Shown: positions 52,134 to 59,315 of the stretch, in pieces
Layout of the letters: every line of letters begins with the position of its first letter
Numbering within the stretch: position 1 is the stretch's first letter
NCBI GenBank assembly: GCA_944325225.1
Contig: CALUZQ010000006.1
Span: 1 to 61,554, forward strand
Direction of reading: 5' to 3'
Source of the DNA: an uncultured Elusimicrobiales bacterium
GTDB lineage: Bacteria > Elusimicrobiota > Elusimicrobia > Elusimicrobiales > Elusimicrobiaceae
DNA length: 61,554 nt
Program-made: the position numbers and the translations under genes
Notes under the pieces: generated by a model
The model's database searches: none
Seen by the model: the letters and a program-made list of their open reading frames with translations, nothing else
What the model was told of the DNA's origin: nothing

Positions 52134-52886
52134 ATGGGAGATTTGGCACAAGCATTGATAAAGTACGGACGCCCGTTTTGGAGCGCGATAGGCGATGACA
52201 ACGCCGCCAGCGTGGCCGGAGCGGCGCAAATGGTAAACGACTACCTTTTCGGCCCGGAAGCAACCGATGCGCAGCGCTCTTTTGAGGCGGGGCGGCGGGC
52301 CTTTAAGCAAGGTTTGCGCAAGGTGCGCTATGAAAACCCATACGGAGCGTTTGCGGCAGAAATGGCGGGCAATATACTGCTGGGGGCCGGTGCGGGCAAA
52401 GCCTTAAAAATGGGCCGCTTGCTGGAAATACTGGACAAGCCTTTTCAGGTTTCGGCTTCGGTGCAGTCGTACCCCAAGCGAACGCGGCAGCAGTGGCAGG
52501 CAGATTTGCAGTATGGCAAAGAACAGTTTAACGCTTTGCGCACACGTGGACCGCTGAAAAGAGAGGGGCACCCTGATGCGGCGGTAACAAACAAGGCTTG
52601 GAATAAAATTAAACGCCAGAACCTAAGAGAAAAGTATGACATGTTGCCAGATGTTCCGGATATTTATGCGACGGGGAATTATTATGGACCTCAAAGTTCT
52701 ACAAAAGTAAGAGGTGATAAGTTCAGACAGTTTCATTGGTATCAAAAGGGAAACCAAGGAATTCAGGTAGGGGAAGGCCCCAACGGTCGTGCTTTATACA
52801 ATGTAAACGCGGATGTAGAACAGTATTTGCTGAAACATCCGGAAATGCGTGATTTATTGGAACATATAAACAAAATAAACAAATAA
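52134..52886 (+). CDS. Polymorphic effector B (shared N-domain, variable C-domain)
   Basis: 250 residues. Residues 1-~82 are nearly identical to effector A at 43810, then the sequence is different: ILLGAGAGKALKMGRLLEIL, SYPKRTRQQWQADLQYGKEQ, NKAWNKIKRQNLREKYDMLP and a C-terminal AT-rich-coded part with FRQFHWYQKGNQGIQVGEGP, NADVEQYLLKHPEMRDLLEH. No family recognised. The IQVGEGPNGRALYNVNAD part has the look of a small nuclease-type beta sheet. Small RNA 4 is convergent and ends at its stop. Inference: toxin carried with the ejection apparatus. Confidence 0.72.
   Translation: MGDLAQALIKYGRPFWSAIGDDNAASVAGAAQMVNDYLFGPEATDAQRSFEAGRRAFKQGLRKVRYENPYGAFAAEMAGNILLGAGAGKALKMGRLLEILDKPFQVSASVQSYPKRTRQQWQADLQYGKEQFNALRTRGPLKREGHPDAAVTNKAWNKIKRQNLREKYDMLPDVPDIYATGNYYGPQSSTKVRGDKFRQFHWYQKGNQGIQVGEGPNGRALYNVNADVEQYLLKHPEMRDLLEHINKINK
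52144..52375 (+). repeat. 232-bp direct repeat, copy 2 (first copy 43820-44051)
   Basis: Second copy of the effector N-domain repeat; identity ends where the variable C-terminal domains begin. Confidence 0.93.
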
Positions 52887-52937
52887 AAAAGGGACACCTT
52901 CGTGTCCCAAGGGTTGTAGCCTTGGGAGGTATCCCTA
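52880..52937 (-). ncRNA. Putative small RNA 4, convergent to effector B
   Basis: About 58 nt. 5' AGGGATACC pairs with 3' GGTGTCCCT around a CCCAAGG/CCTTGGG hairpin; alternatively GGGACAC/GTGTCCC forms a compact terminator hairpin. TTTTTTATTTG follows and overlaps the effector stop (52884-52886). The two folds exclude each other. Confidence 0.8.
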
Positions 52938-52942
52938 AAAAT

Positions 52943-52971
52943 AGTATAGGCAAAAAAAGGCGGAAAGTCAA
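52943..52971 (-). promoter_or_regulatory. Promoter of small RNA 4
   Basis: Minus strand TTGACT (52966-52971), 17 bp, TATACT (52943-52948). Confidence 0.8.
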
Positions 52972-53010
52972 GGATTTTTAGACGGAAACATAGAAAAGGA
53001 GGCAGAAAAA

Positions 53011-53901
53011 ATGGGCTTTTTTAGCGATTTGTTTGGCGGAGGCGGAAATGTGCCGACCTATGATGTGAATCAAGCCAAAGAGATGTACAACTACACCCTA
53101 AACAAAGGGCGTTACAATGTGAACAACGGGTTTGCCGGACTTACGTGGAACCCGGCTACCAACACCCTAAACACTACCTACGGGCAACAAATGCAGGGGG
53201 TGCTGGGAAACCTTTTTGGCGGCACCAACGCCGATAAACAGGCCGCAGACAGCGTGTACAGCGCATTTTCTGACCGCTATGAGCCTATTTTTGAACGGCA
53301 AACGAACAATTTGCAAGACCGCTTGGTAAACCAGGGTATACCCGTGGGGAGCGAAGCGTATTCCCGCGCGATGAGCGATATGAGCCAAACCCAAAATGAC
53401 GCCCGCCAGCAGGCGATGTACCAGGCGCAACAGGCAGGGCAGCAGGCGCGCAACAACGAAATTCAAAATAACTTAAGCATTTTCAGCGCGTTTAACCCCT
53501 TAAACGGCTACGCGGGTTCTTCCGCCCAGGGCAGTACCGCACTGTATGACAATTTGTACAACAGCCAGGTAAACGCCTACAACGCCCAACAGCAGGCCAA
53601 GCAAAATATGGCGCAGGGGTGGCTTAATTTGGGTTCTGCCGGGCTTAATTTGGGAATGGGGCTTTTTTCCGATGCGCGCATTAAAGAAAATTTGCGCCCC
53701 GTGGGGCAGCTGTTTAACGGGCTGACGGTGTATGCGTTTAACTTCCCGGGGGAAGAAGTAACACGCATTGGCCTGGTGGCGCAGGAAGTACAACAGCACA
53801 TTCCGCAGGCGGTAAGCCAAACCGAAGAAGGGCTTTTGACGGTGGATTACGATTTGGCCAGCCGTTACGAAGAAGAGGAGGGGAAAAATGTCCATAGCTG
53901 A
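53011..53901 (+). CDS. Tail protein with C-terminal endosialidase-type chaperone (peptidase S74)
   Basis: 296 residues. Begins MGFFSDLFGGGGNVPTYDVN, then an Asn/Gln/Ala-rich helical body (RQQAMYQAQQAGQQARNNEI). The C-terminus DARIKENLRPVGQLFNGLTV, YAFNFPGEEVTRIGLVAQEV is the S74 intramolecular chaperone that helps trimerisation and then cleaves itself (Ser-Asp at SDARIKEN). It is short for a fibre, so it may be a tail-needle or ejection-tunnel part. Overlaps the next gene by 14 bp. Confidence 0.85.
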   Translation: MGFFSDLFGGGGNVPTYDVNQAKEMYNYTLNKGRYNVNNGFAGLTWNPATNTLNTTYGQQMQGVLGNLFGGTNADKQAADSVYSAFSDRYEPIFERQTNNLQDRLVNQGIPVGSEAYSRAMSDMSQTQNDARQQAMYQAQQAGQQARNNEIQNNLSIFSAFNPLNGYAGSSAQGSTALYDNLYNSQVNAYNAQQQAKQNMAQGWLNLGSAGLNLGMGLFSDARIKENLRPVGQLFNGLTVYAFNFPGEEVTRIGLVAQEVQQHIPQAVSQTEEGLLTVDYDLASRYEEEEGKNVHS

Positions 53902-54823
53902 TTATTTGATGAATTACCCGAAAACGCCGCAACTGAAAACAAATTACGCCGCAAACGCCCTGCAAAATTTGCAGCAGAGCGGCAACCCTTTTGCCGGGAT
54001 AGCAAGTGCGTTTTTAAGCCCGTTTGCCGCCAAAACAGACCGGGACAACGCCCAAATGCTCCAGCAATATGCCCAGCAGAACGATTTGGCCAAAACGCTA
54101 ATGAATTGGGGGCGGCAGGATGAACTGGCGCAACGCCAGCGCAACTGGGATTTGCAGGACGCGCAAACCGCCCGCGAAAACAAACTGGCCGACGCGCTGG
54201 AGCAGTACCGCCGCGAAGACGAAGTGGCTCAACGCAACCGCGGCTGGGCATTGGCGGATAGAGCCGCGGAATTTGATAACAATATGGGCCTTATCAAAGC
54301 CAAGCAGGAAGGGGATTTGGCAAAATCCTTGATAGGTTTCTCCAGTCAACCCAAAGAACTGACTCCTTTTGAAAAAGCATTCCAAGCAGAGGAAGGGAAA
54401 AAGAAGGCCCAGTATAAGCAGGAGTATGAAAACCAACATGCTTTATTTGAGAATGCTCAACAGATAACAAATGAACTGCGCTATTTGGCGGATGAAGCGA
54501 CATATTCCCCCTTTGGGAGGGGTTTGGATGGGATAGCACACACCTTTGGATTTGGGACTCCTGGTTCCGTTGCTAGGGAGAAATACCAACAGACCATTAA
54601 TAACGAACTGATTCCAAAACTAAAACAGTATTTAGGTGGACAATTCACAGAAAAAGAAGGAGAAATGTTGCGGCAAACCCTTGGCGATGTGAATGCTACT
54701 CCGGCCGAAAAGAAAGCCGCCATTGATGCTTTTATGTTTGCACGGGAAAGATCCTTAAATCAGGCCCGCGATAAAGCAATGGGACAGTTGGGTACAGAAA
54801 ATGACAACCCACTTAATCTGTAA
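53888..54823 (+). CDS. Coiled-coil virion protein, probable ejection protein
   Basis: 311 residues, almost wholly helical. The middle is a long charged coil (QRQRNWDLQDAQTARENKLA, DALEQYRREDEVAQRNRGWA), followed by AKSLIGFSSQPKELTPFEKA and a C-terminal helical pair. No membrane segment. In P22-like phages the two or three genes after gp10/gp26 encode proteins packaged in the capsid and injected ahead of the DNA; size and position fit. Not identified by motif. Confidence 0.7.
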   Translation: MSIADYLMNYPKTPQLKTNYAANALQNLQQSGNPFAGIASAFLSPFAAKTDRDNAQMLQQYAQQNDLAKTLMNWGRQDELAQRQRNWDLQDAQTARENKLADALEQYRREDEVAQRNRGWALADRAAEFDNNMGLIKAKQEGDLAKSLIGFSSQPKELTPFEKAFQAEEGKKKAQYKQEYENQHALFENAQQITNELRYLADEATYSPFGRGLDGIAHTFGFGTPGSVAREKYQQTINNELIPKLKQYLGGQFTEKEGEMLRQTLGDVNATPAEKKAAIDAFMFARERSLNQARDKAMGQLGTENDNPLNL

Positions 54824-54834
54824 AGGGGGAAAAT

Positions 54835-57276
54835 ATGGATATTACAGAATTTAGACGGCGTTACCCTGCGTATGACGGCTGGAGCGATGACGAACTGGCC
54901 GACCGGTTATACAATAAGTTCTACCAAACCAAAATGAGCCGGGAAAGTTTTGAAGAACACTTCCGCCCTCGGAAATACACCGGTTTGGAAAAGGCCGTTT
55001 ACACCGGGCGCGCCGTAGCGGAAGGGCGTTTATTTGGATTGGGCGATGTGCTGGCCGGGGCGACCAATACGGTGATGAGCCCGCTGGCCAAAACCGTAAA
55101 CGCCTTGAAAGAAGGCACGCCGCTTTCCATGCAGGATTTTAACCCCGTAAAAAACTTTCAAGAAGGGCGCGGGGACTTTGTGCGTGAACAGGAAGAATTT
55201 AAGAAATTTCACCCGGGCTTAAACACCTTGGGGGAGCTGGCGGGCGGACTTTTGGGCGCAGGTTTGGGCGGGGCCGCCAAAAGCGTGGCCGGAAAAGGAC
55301 TACTGCGTACTGCCGGACAAGGCGCTAAAGAAGGCGCTAAATGGGGTGGACTTTTTGGTGCGGGACAGGGACTTACGGACGATGCTGACCGTTTGAACCC
55401 CGTCGGTGCGCTGGAAGGTGGAATGAGCGGAGCCGTGTTGGGCGCGCCGTTTGGCGCGGCTTTTGGACTGGCGGGGGCTGGAATAAACAAAGCCGCCAAA
55501 ACAGGCAAAAAGTGGATTGCTAATTATAAAAACAAAGATTATAACACCGTGGCCAAAGCCGCCGGGGAAGATGTGTTGCAAAAGAGTATAGACACCCAAA
55601 CGCCGCTTTTGAATATTGGAAACAGCAAGGTGGCCCAACTTGCAAAAGATGTAAAAAACAATAATGTTGAGGCCAGCGACTTATTGACGGAGTTTGTGGA
55701 ACAGGGCTATGCCGGGCAGGGGGATAAATTACGCCAAATTGTGGGCAAATATATCCCGGCTACGGGCGCGGAGACCGCCGAAACCCTGACCGCCGCCAAA
55801 CGCGCTTTAAGCGAGGCCGCCTATAAACCGATGCAACAAATGGGGGCGTTGCTCCCCAAAAACCCGGGACTTGCCAAACTGGTAGCCAGTAACCCGCAGG
55901 TAAAGCGCGCGATGTTGACAGCAAAGCGCAATTTGCCCCAGTTGGGGGACGACGGGTTCAACTTGTTTAACGAAACCAAAAAAGTGTTGGACGATATGGC
56001 CATGCCAAATCCGTTGGCTTCCGGCGCGGAAAAGAGCCGTATCCGTTACGCCCAGCAGGCAAGGAGCGCCCTTATTGACGAACTAGACAAGGCCACCGGC
56101 GGCCAGTACAAAAAAGCGTTGCAGGATTACGGCGATTTGCTGGGCGCCGAACAGGCCTTAAGCCGCGGACGGGAACTGATGAATATGGACCCGCAGGCTG
56201 CCGCCGAGGTGTACCGGCAAGCGGGAAAAGCCGAACGGGAAGCCATGCGCGTGGGGCTGGCGCAGGAATTGCAGCGGCGCATCCGAAAAGGGAGCATAGA
56301 CGGTTCGGCCCGCAACCTGGCTTCTACCCTGGTGGGGAGCGAACAAAACAAACAAATCTTCCGCTCCGTCTTGGGAAAAGACGCCGATAAATTTATTGAA
56401 GAACTGTCCGGTGTGAACCGGGCGGTTAAAAACTACGGCATCGTAAAAGGCGGGAGCGATACGCATTCTAATAATATGCGCGCCGAGGAATTGGCGGATT
56501 TGTTGTTTGGAAAGATAACAGCGTTACCTAAGATTGTGGTAGGAAAAATCATTGGGCGGGTAACGGGGAGAAACCCGCAGGAAGTGGCCAAAATGATGAC
56601 CGACCCGGGCTATCTGGCCGCCAAACGATGGGCGGCTATGCAGCGCGATATTAATGTGGCGCGCCGAGTGGGAAAAGTGCATTTTGATTTGCTTCGCGCC
56701 GGCGGGAAAAAAAAAAAAAAAGGGGAAGAGCCGGCCATAATAAATGCACAAACTTGGGATCATATCAAGCAAAGCCCGGACTGGCGCAGTTACGAAGGAA
56801 TTCAAAACATCCGTGACATTCATACAAACGGGCAAGCCCTAAAAAATATCCCTAATTATAAACAGCGCGGAGATGATTTTACCTCTTGGGATTATTACAA
56901 GAAAACCATACAAACGAATGAAGGACCTAAGGAACAGTTGGTTACTATAGGAAATGGGACAAAAGGAAGACGGGTCCATGGCTTTAACCCGGATGTAAAA
57001 GAGTGGGAACAAAAGCAAATGCGAAAAGGACAAAAAAATACCCGACTCCCTCGGGCTATTAATCCCTGGGGCGTGGTCGGGATACAAGAAGCTGCCGGTA
57101 ACCCAGGTTACAGACCCGGGGCGGCGACTTCTAACCATAGTATAAACAATAAAAATTTAAAAATCAAGCCGTTTTCTATGCGTGATTTTATGCGCGTACT
57201 GCTTAGCCCACAGTTTGGCGGTATTGCGGCGCAAGTGGGAAACATTGCCAAGCAAAATTTACAGGAGGGGAACTGA
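54835..57276 (+). CDS. Large ejection protein with C-terminal effector-like insert
   Basis: 813 residues. N-terminal MDITEFRRRYPAYDGWSDDE is the 'ylDxxFRrRYPeYd..sDdeLa' start of phage ejection/structural proteins. Gly/Ala-rich membrane-active segments (GELAGGLLGAGLGGAAKSVA, GAPFGAAFGLAGAGIN) near 125-220 fit a trans-envelope conduit. A long helical body follows. After a KKKKK stretch (A15 run at 56707) comes an insert (~627-770: INAQTWDHIKQSPDWRSYEG, NIPNYKQRGDDFTSWDYYKK, VTIGNGTKGRRVHGFNPDVK) that looks unrelated, before the parental end MRDFMRVLLSPQFGGIAAQV. Small RNA 5 lies antisense at the end of the insert. RBS AAAGGGGG. Confidence 0.78.
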   Translation: MDITEFRRRYPAYDGWSDDELADRLYNKFYQTKMSRESFEEHFRPRKYTGLEKAVYTGRAVAEGRLFGLGDVLAGATNTVMSPLAKTVNALKEGTPLSMQDFNPVKNFQEGRGDFVREQEEFKKFHPGLNTLGELAGGLLGAGLGGAAKSVAGKGLLRTAGQGAKEGAKWGGLFGAGQGLTDDADRLNPVGALEGGMSGAVLGAPFGAAFGLAGAGINKAAKTGKKWIANYKNKDYNTVAKAAGEDVLQKSIDTQTPLLNIGNSKVAQLAKDVKNNNVEASDLLTEFVEQGYAGQGDKLRQIVGKYIPATGAETAETLTAAKRALSEAAYKPMQQMGALLPKNPGLAKLVASNPQVKRAMLTAKRNLPQLGDDGFNLFNETKKVLDDMAMPNPLASGAEKSRIRYAQQARSALIDELDKATGGQYKKALQDYGDLLGAEQALSRGRELMNMDPQAAAEVYRQAGKAEREAMRVGLAQELQRRIRKGSIDGSARNLASTLVGSEQNKQIFRSVLGKDADKFIEELSGVNRAVKNYGIVKGGSDTHSNNMRAEELADLLFGKITALPKIVVGKIIGRVTGRNPQEVAKMMTDPGYLAAKRWAAMQRDINVARRVGKVHFDLLRAGGKKKKKGEEPAIINAQTWDHIKQSPDWRSYEGIQNIRDIHTNGQALKNIPNYKQRGDDFTSWDYYKKTIQTNEGPKEQLVTIGNGTKGRRVHGFNPDVKEWEQKQMRKGQKNTRLPRAINPWGVVGIQEAAGNPGYRPGAATSNHSINNKNLKIKPFSMRDFMRVLLSPQFGGIAAQVGNIAKQNLQEGN
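56707..56721 (+). repeat. 15-A homopolymer in the ejection-protein gene
   Basis: Fifteen consecutive A encode KKKKK exactly in frame, just before the effector-like insert. Such runs slip during replication or transcription, so the insert may be made only in a fraction of molecules or switched on and off. Confidence 0.95.
57032..57132 (-). ncRNA. Putative small RNA 5, antisense inside the ejection-protein effector
   Basis: About 100 nt. 5' AGAAGTCGCCG (57122-57132) pairs with CGGCAGCTTCT (57087-57097), 10 of 11, around CCCGGG/CCTGGG. A terminator CCCGA/TCGGG (57041-57055) with TATTTTTTTG follows. Unlike RNAs 1-4 the 5' stem and terminator are separate. Confidence 0.68.
57139..57167 (-). promoter_or_regulatory. 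Promoter of small RNA 5
   Basis: Minus strand TTGATT (57162-57167), 17 bp, TATACT (57139-57144); the RNA begins ATGGTT then AG, as at the other sites. Confidence 0.65.
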
Positions 57277-57356
57277 TGCCTTTTGACGAGAATGGAAATT
57301 TTACGCGCCTGTACGGCAAAACCGGCTGGCAGGACGACCGCGACGCCAATACCAAA
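57249..57356 (+). repeat. 108-bp direct repeat, copy 2 (first copy at 30316-30423)
   Basis: Ejection-gene end, RBS and fibre-gene start, 2 differences from the copy at 30316. Confidence 0.95.
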
Positions 57357-58730
57357 ATTTTGGCCTCCCGACACGATGACGACGCAAACGATACCGCAGA
57401 CGCTTTGAACCAGATTTTTTTGGCAGACGGCAGAAAACCCGCATCCGGCGATTTTAAGATGGGCGGATACCGCGTGGGCGGCTTGGGCGACGCAAAAGAC
57501 GCGCAGGACGCTGCCACGGCCAAACAGGTGCAAAACTTTGCCTTTAATTACGGCAAAGATGTTTCCACGGAGGCAAACGCCGTGAAAGTAAATCTCTCCC
57601 CGGCTGTGCAAACACTGCCTGCCGGAATGCTGCTGTTTGTGAAAGTGGCCAACGACAACACCGGAAAAACCACCCTGCAAATAAATAACTGCGCCGCAAA
57701 GCCCGTTTATTTGGCGGACCAGGAAATTGGCGAGGGAATGCTCAAAGCGGGGCAGGAGTATATCTTCTTTTATAACAGCGTGCTGGACGCTTTCCAGCTT
57801 CTCCCTGTCGGTCCTTTAACCGGGCAAAGTGTGCCGCCTTTTACGATGATTTTGCTGGACCATTTGCTGACGGGCGACGCCGCCATCGGCTGGGAACTGC
57901 AAGGCACGCGGTGCTATAAAAACAAATACTGGGAACAATACGAACAACTCGTAAGCGAATACGCAGACGCCGTGGACCGCACCGAAACCGTGGAAGGCGA
58001 AGAATTTTCCTACAAAGTAAATCTCTCCACCATGCGCCGCTTTTACACCAAAAACGCCTATGACGACCGCTTTGCCCTGTGCGGCGATTCGGGAGGGTAT
58101 GTGCTGGACGAGGAAACCTATTCCTTCTACCTGCCCAAATGCAACAACTATATGCGCCCCGCCGTGGACGCCGACAATTTGGAAGCTTACCAAACCGACA
58201 CGATGCGCCCCGTGAAAACCAACATCCATATGGGAGGCATCAACAGCGTGAGCGTGGAAACGGGGCTGACTTGGGAAGAACAGGGCCCCGGCGGCGGACA
58301 GGACGGCAGCGGTTGGGACAGCCGAAACGGCGATATCGGCGTGGATACCTCGGCTTTTGGAGCAAATTACAACGGAGCGGAAACCGCCCCCAAAAGCCGC
58401 TTTGTGGCGGTGTATTACAAACTGGGCAGTACCTATACCGAGCAAACCAGCCGGGCGGTGCTGGCGGCCGAACAGTATGCCAAGCAAAGCGCGCAGGAAG
58501 CAACCTCCGCCACGCAACAAAGCACGCTTGCACAAACGGCTTGTTCTCAAGCGCAAACCGCCGCCACGCAAGCCGCGGCGAGTGCGCAAGAAGCGAAGGG
58601 ATATTCTTCCGGCGCGCTTGGCGTGCTGACCAACCAGGGTGTGGTAAAGTTTTGGCGCGGGACGGAAGCCGAATACGACGCGCTGGAAAGCAAAGACCCC
58701 AATATGCTCTATCTGGTGGAGGAAAATTGA
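57276..58730 (+). CDS. Tail fibre / receptor-binding protein
   Basis: 484 residues, start overlaps the ejection gene stop. N-terminal attachment region MPFDENGNFTRLYGKTGWQD, DDANDTADALNQIFLADGRK, FKMGGYRVGGLGDAKDAQDA (a fibre shaft repeat). Middle: TGKTTLQINNCAAKPVYLAD and YIFFYNSVLDAFQLLPVGP. Then a ring of aromatic blocks and an Ala/Gln coil (AEQYAKQSAQEATSATQQST) near 415-450, and a C-terminal FWRGTEAEYDALESKDPNML knob-like motif seen in many phage fibres. The N-terminal region is duplicated in the remnant at 30343. Confidence 0.85.
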   Translation: MPFDENGNFTRLYGKTGWQDDRDANTKILASRHDDDANDTADALNQIFLADGRKPASGDFKMGGYRVGGLGDAKDAQDAATAKQVQNFAFNYGKDVSTEANAVKVNLSPAVQTLPAGMLLFVKVANDNTGKTTLQINNCAAKPVYLADQEIGEGMLKAGQEYIFFYNSVLDAFQLLPVGPLTGQSVPPFTMILLDHLLTGDAAIGWELQGTRCYKNKYWEQYEQLVSEYADAVDRTETVEGEEFSYKVNLSTMRRFYTKNAYDDRFALCGDSGGYVLDEETYSFYLPKCNNYMRPAVDADNLEAYQTDTMRPVKTNIHMGGINSVSVETGLTWEEQGPGGGQDGSGWDSRNGDIGVDTSAFGANYNGAETAPKSRFVAVYYKLGSTYTEQTSRAVLAAEQYAKQSAQEATSATQQSTLAQTACSQAQTAATQAAASAQEAKGYSSGALGVLTNQGVVKFWRGTEAEYDALESKDPNMLYLVEEN

Positions 58731-59314
58731 TGGGCATTTACCGCGGCGATAAAAATTTAACCCTGTTTTGGGGAAGCGGACATGCGGACGGATCTTCCAA
58801 TGCTCGGCTATACTTGGGGGAAAAACTGGTGTATATGCCTTTTAGACCGCCGGAAGGAGATTTGCTGTTGGCCGGGAGAGGGGTGTATTTAAAATCCGAC
58901 TCAGAAAGCTTTTTATCCTACACCAACACGCCGCAGATCGTGGAAGACGACCTATCCGGGAATAGCATTGGCGAGGGGGCTTTTGAACTGTCCTTCGAAG
59001 TGGCAAAAACTGCGATTTCACAGGGAACGACTGTCCTTTTGGAGCTGCCCGGAGTGGCAGCGGTAAAAGCCGAAAAAGGAACACTCTATTTTTGCTTTGC
59101 GTGGGAGAGCGGCTGGAAATATGTGCCGGCTTCGGTGTTGATAGACGGCTGGAATGCCGTGAGTTTGAAGGGCGACGGCACCCACATTACGCTTTCCGTA
59201 AACGGTAAAACTGCCGTTGTAAGCGGGGAAGAATACCCCCATTTAACGGCCGGGCTTTTAGATGTGCGGCAGGGTTGGGCGAAATTAAAAAACATTTTGG
59301 CGAAAGGAGAATAG
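58730..59314 (+). CDS. Tail-fibre-associated protein, unknown function
   Basis: 194 residues from ATG 58730 (TGATG overlap with the fibre gene). The frame is open much further upstream but only as a shadow of the fibre gene. Begins MGIYRGDKNLTLFWGSGHAD, and later residues (GAFELSFEVAKTAISQGTTV, IDGWNAVSLKGDGTHITLSV) form a beta-rich, lectin-like region. Probably a second fibre or a fibre cap. Confidence 0.75.
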   Translation: MGIYRGDKNLTLFWGSGHADGSSNARLYLGEKLVYMPFRPPEGDLLLAGRGVYLKSDSESFLSYTNTPQIVEDDLSGNSIGEGAFELSFEVAKTAISQGTTVLLELPGVAAVKAEKGTLYFCFAWESGWKYVPASVLIDGWNAVSLKGDGTHITLSVNGKTAVVSGEEYPHLTAGLLDVRQGWAKLKNILAKGE

Positions 59315-59315
59315 T

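Noticed and set aside
39287..52937. Palindromes after effector genes as integron-type attC sites (gene cassette array)
   Set aside because: The palindromes lack the GTTRRRY/RYYYAAC core, they share promoters and U-tracts on the minus strand, and two further copies lie inside reading frames, which attC sites do not.
39279..52937. Plus-strand terminators after each effector
   Set aside because: On the plus strand the stems are not followed by T-runs; the T-runs exist only on the minus strand, so they end minus-strand RNAs.
39279..57132. Classical type III toxin-antitoxin loci
   Set aside because: Type III antitoxin RNAs are tandem repeats upstream of and co-directional with the toxin; here each RNA is single, downstream or internal, and opposite. 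A protein-binding mode is still possible.
58079..58729. Upstream extension of the gene at 58730
   Set aside because: It is the +1 shadow of the fibre gene (Arg/Pro-rich, no RBS); the real start is ATG 58730.
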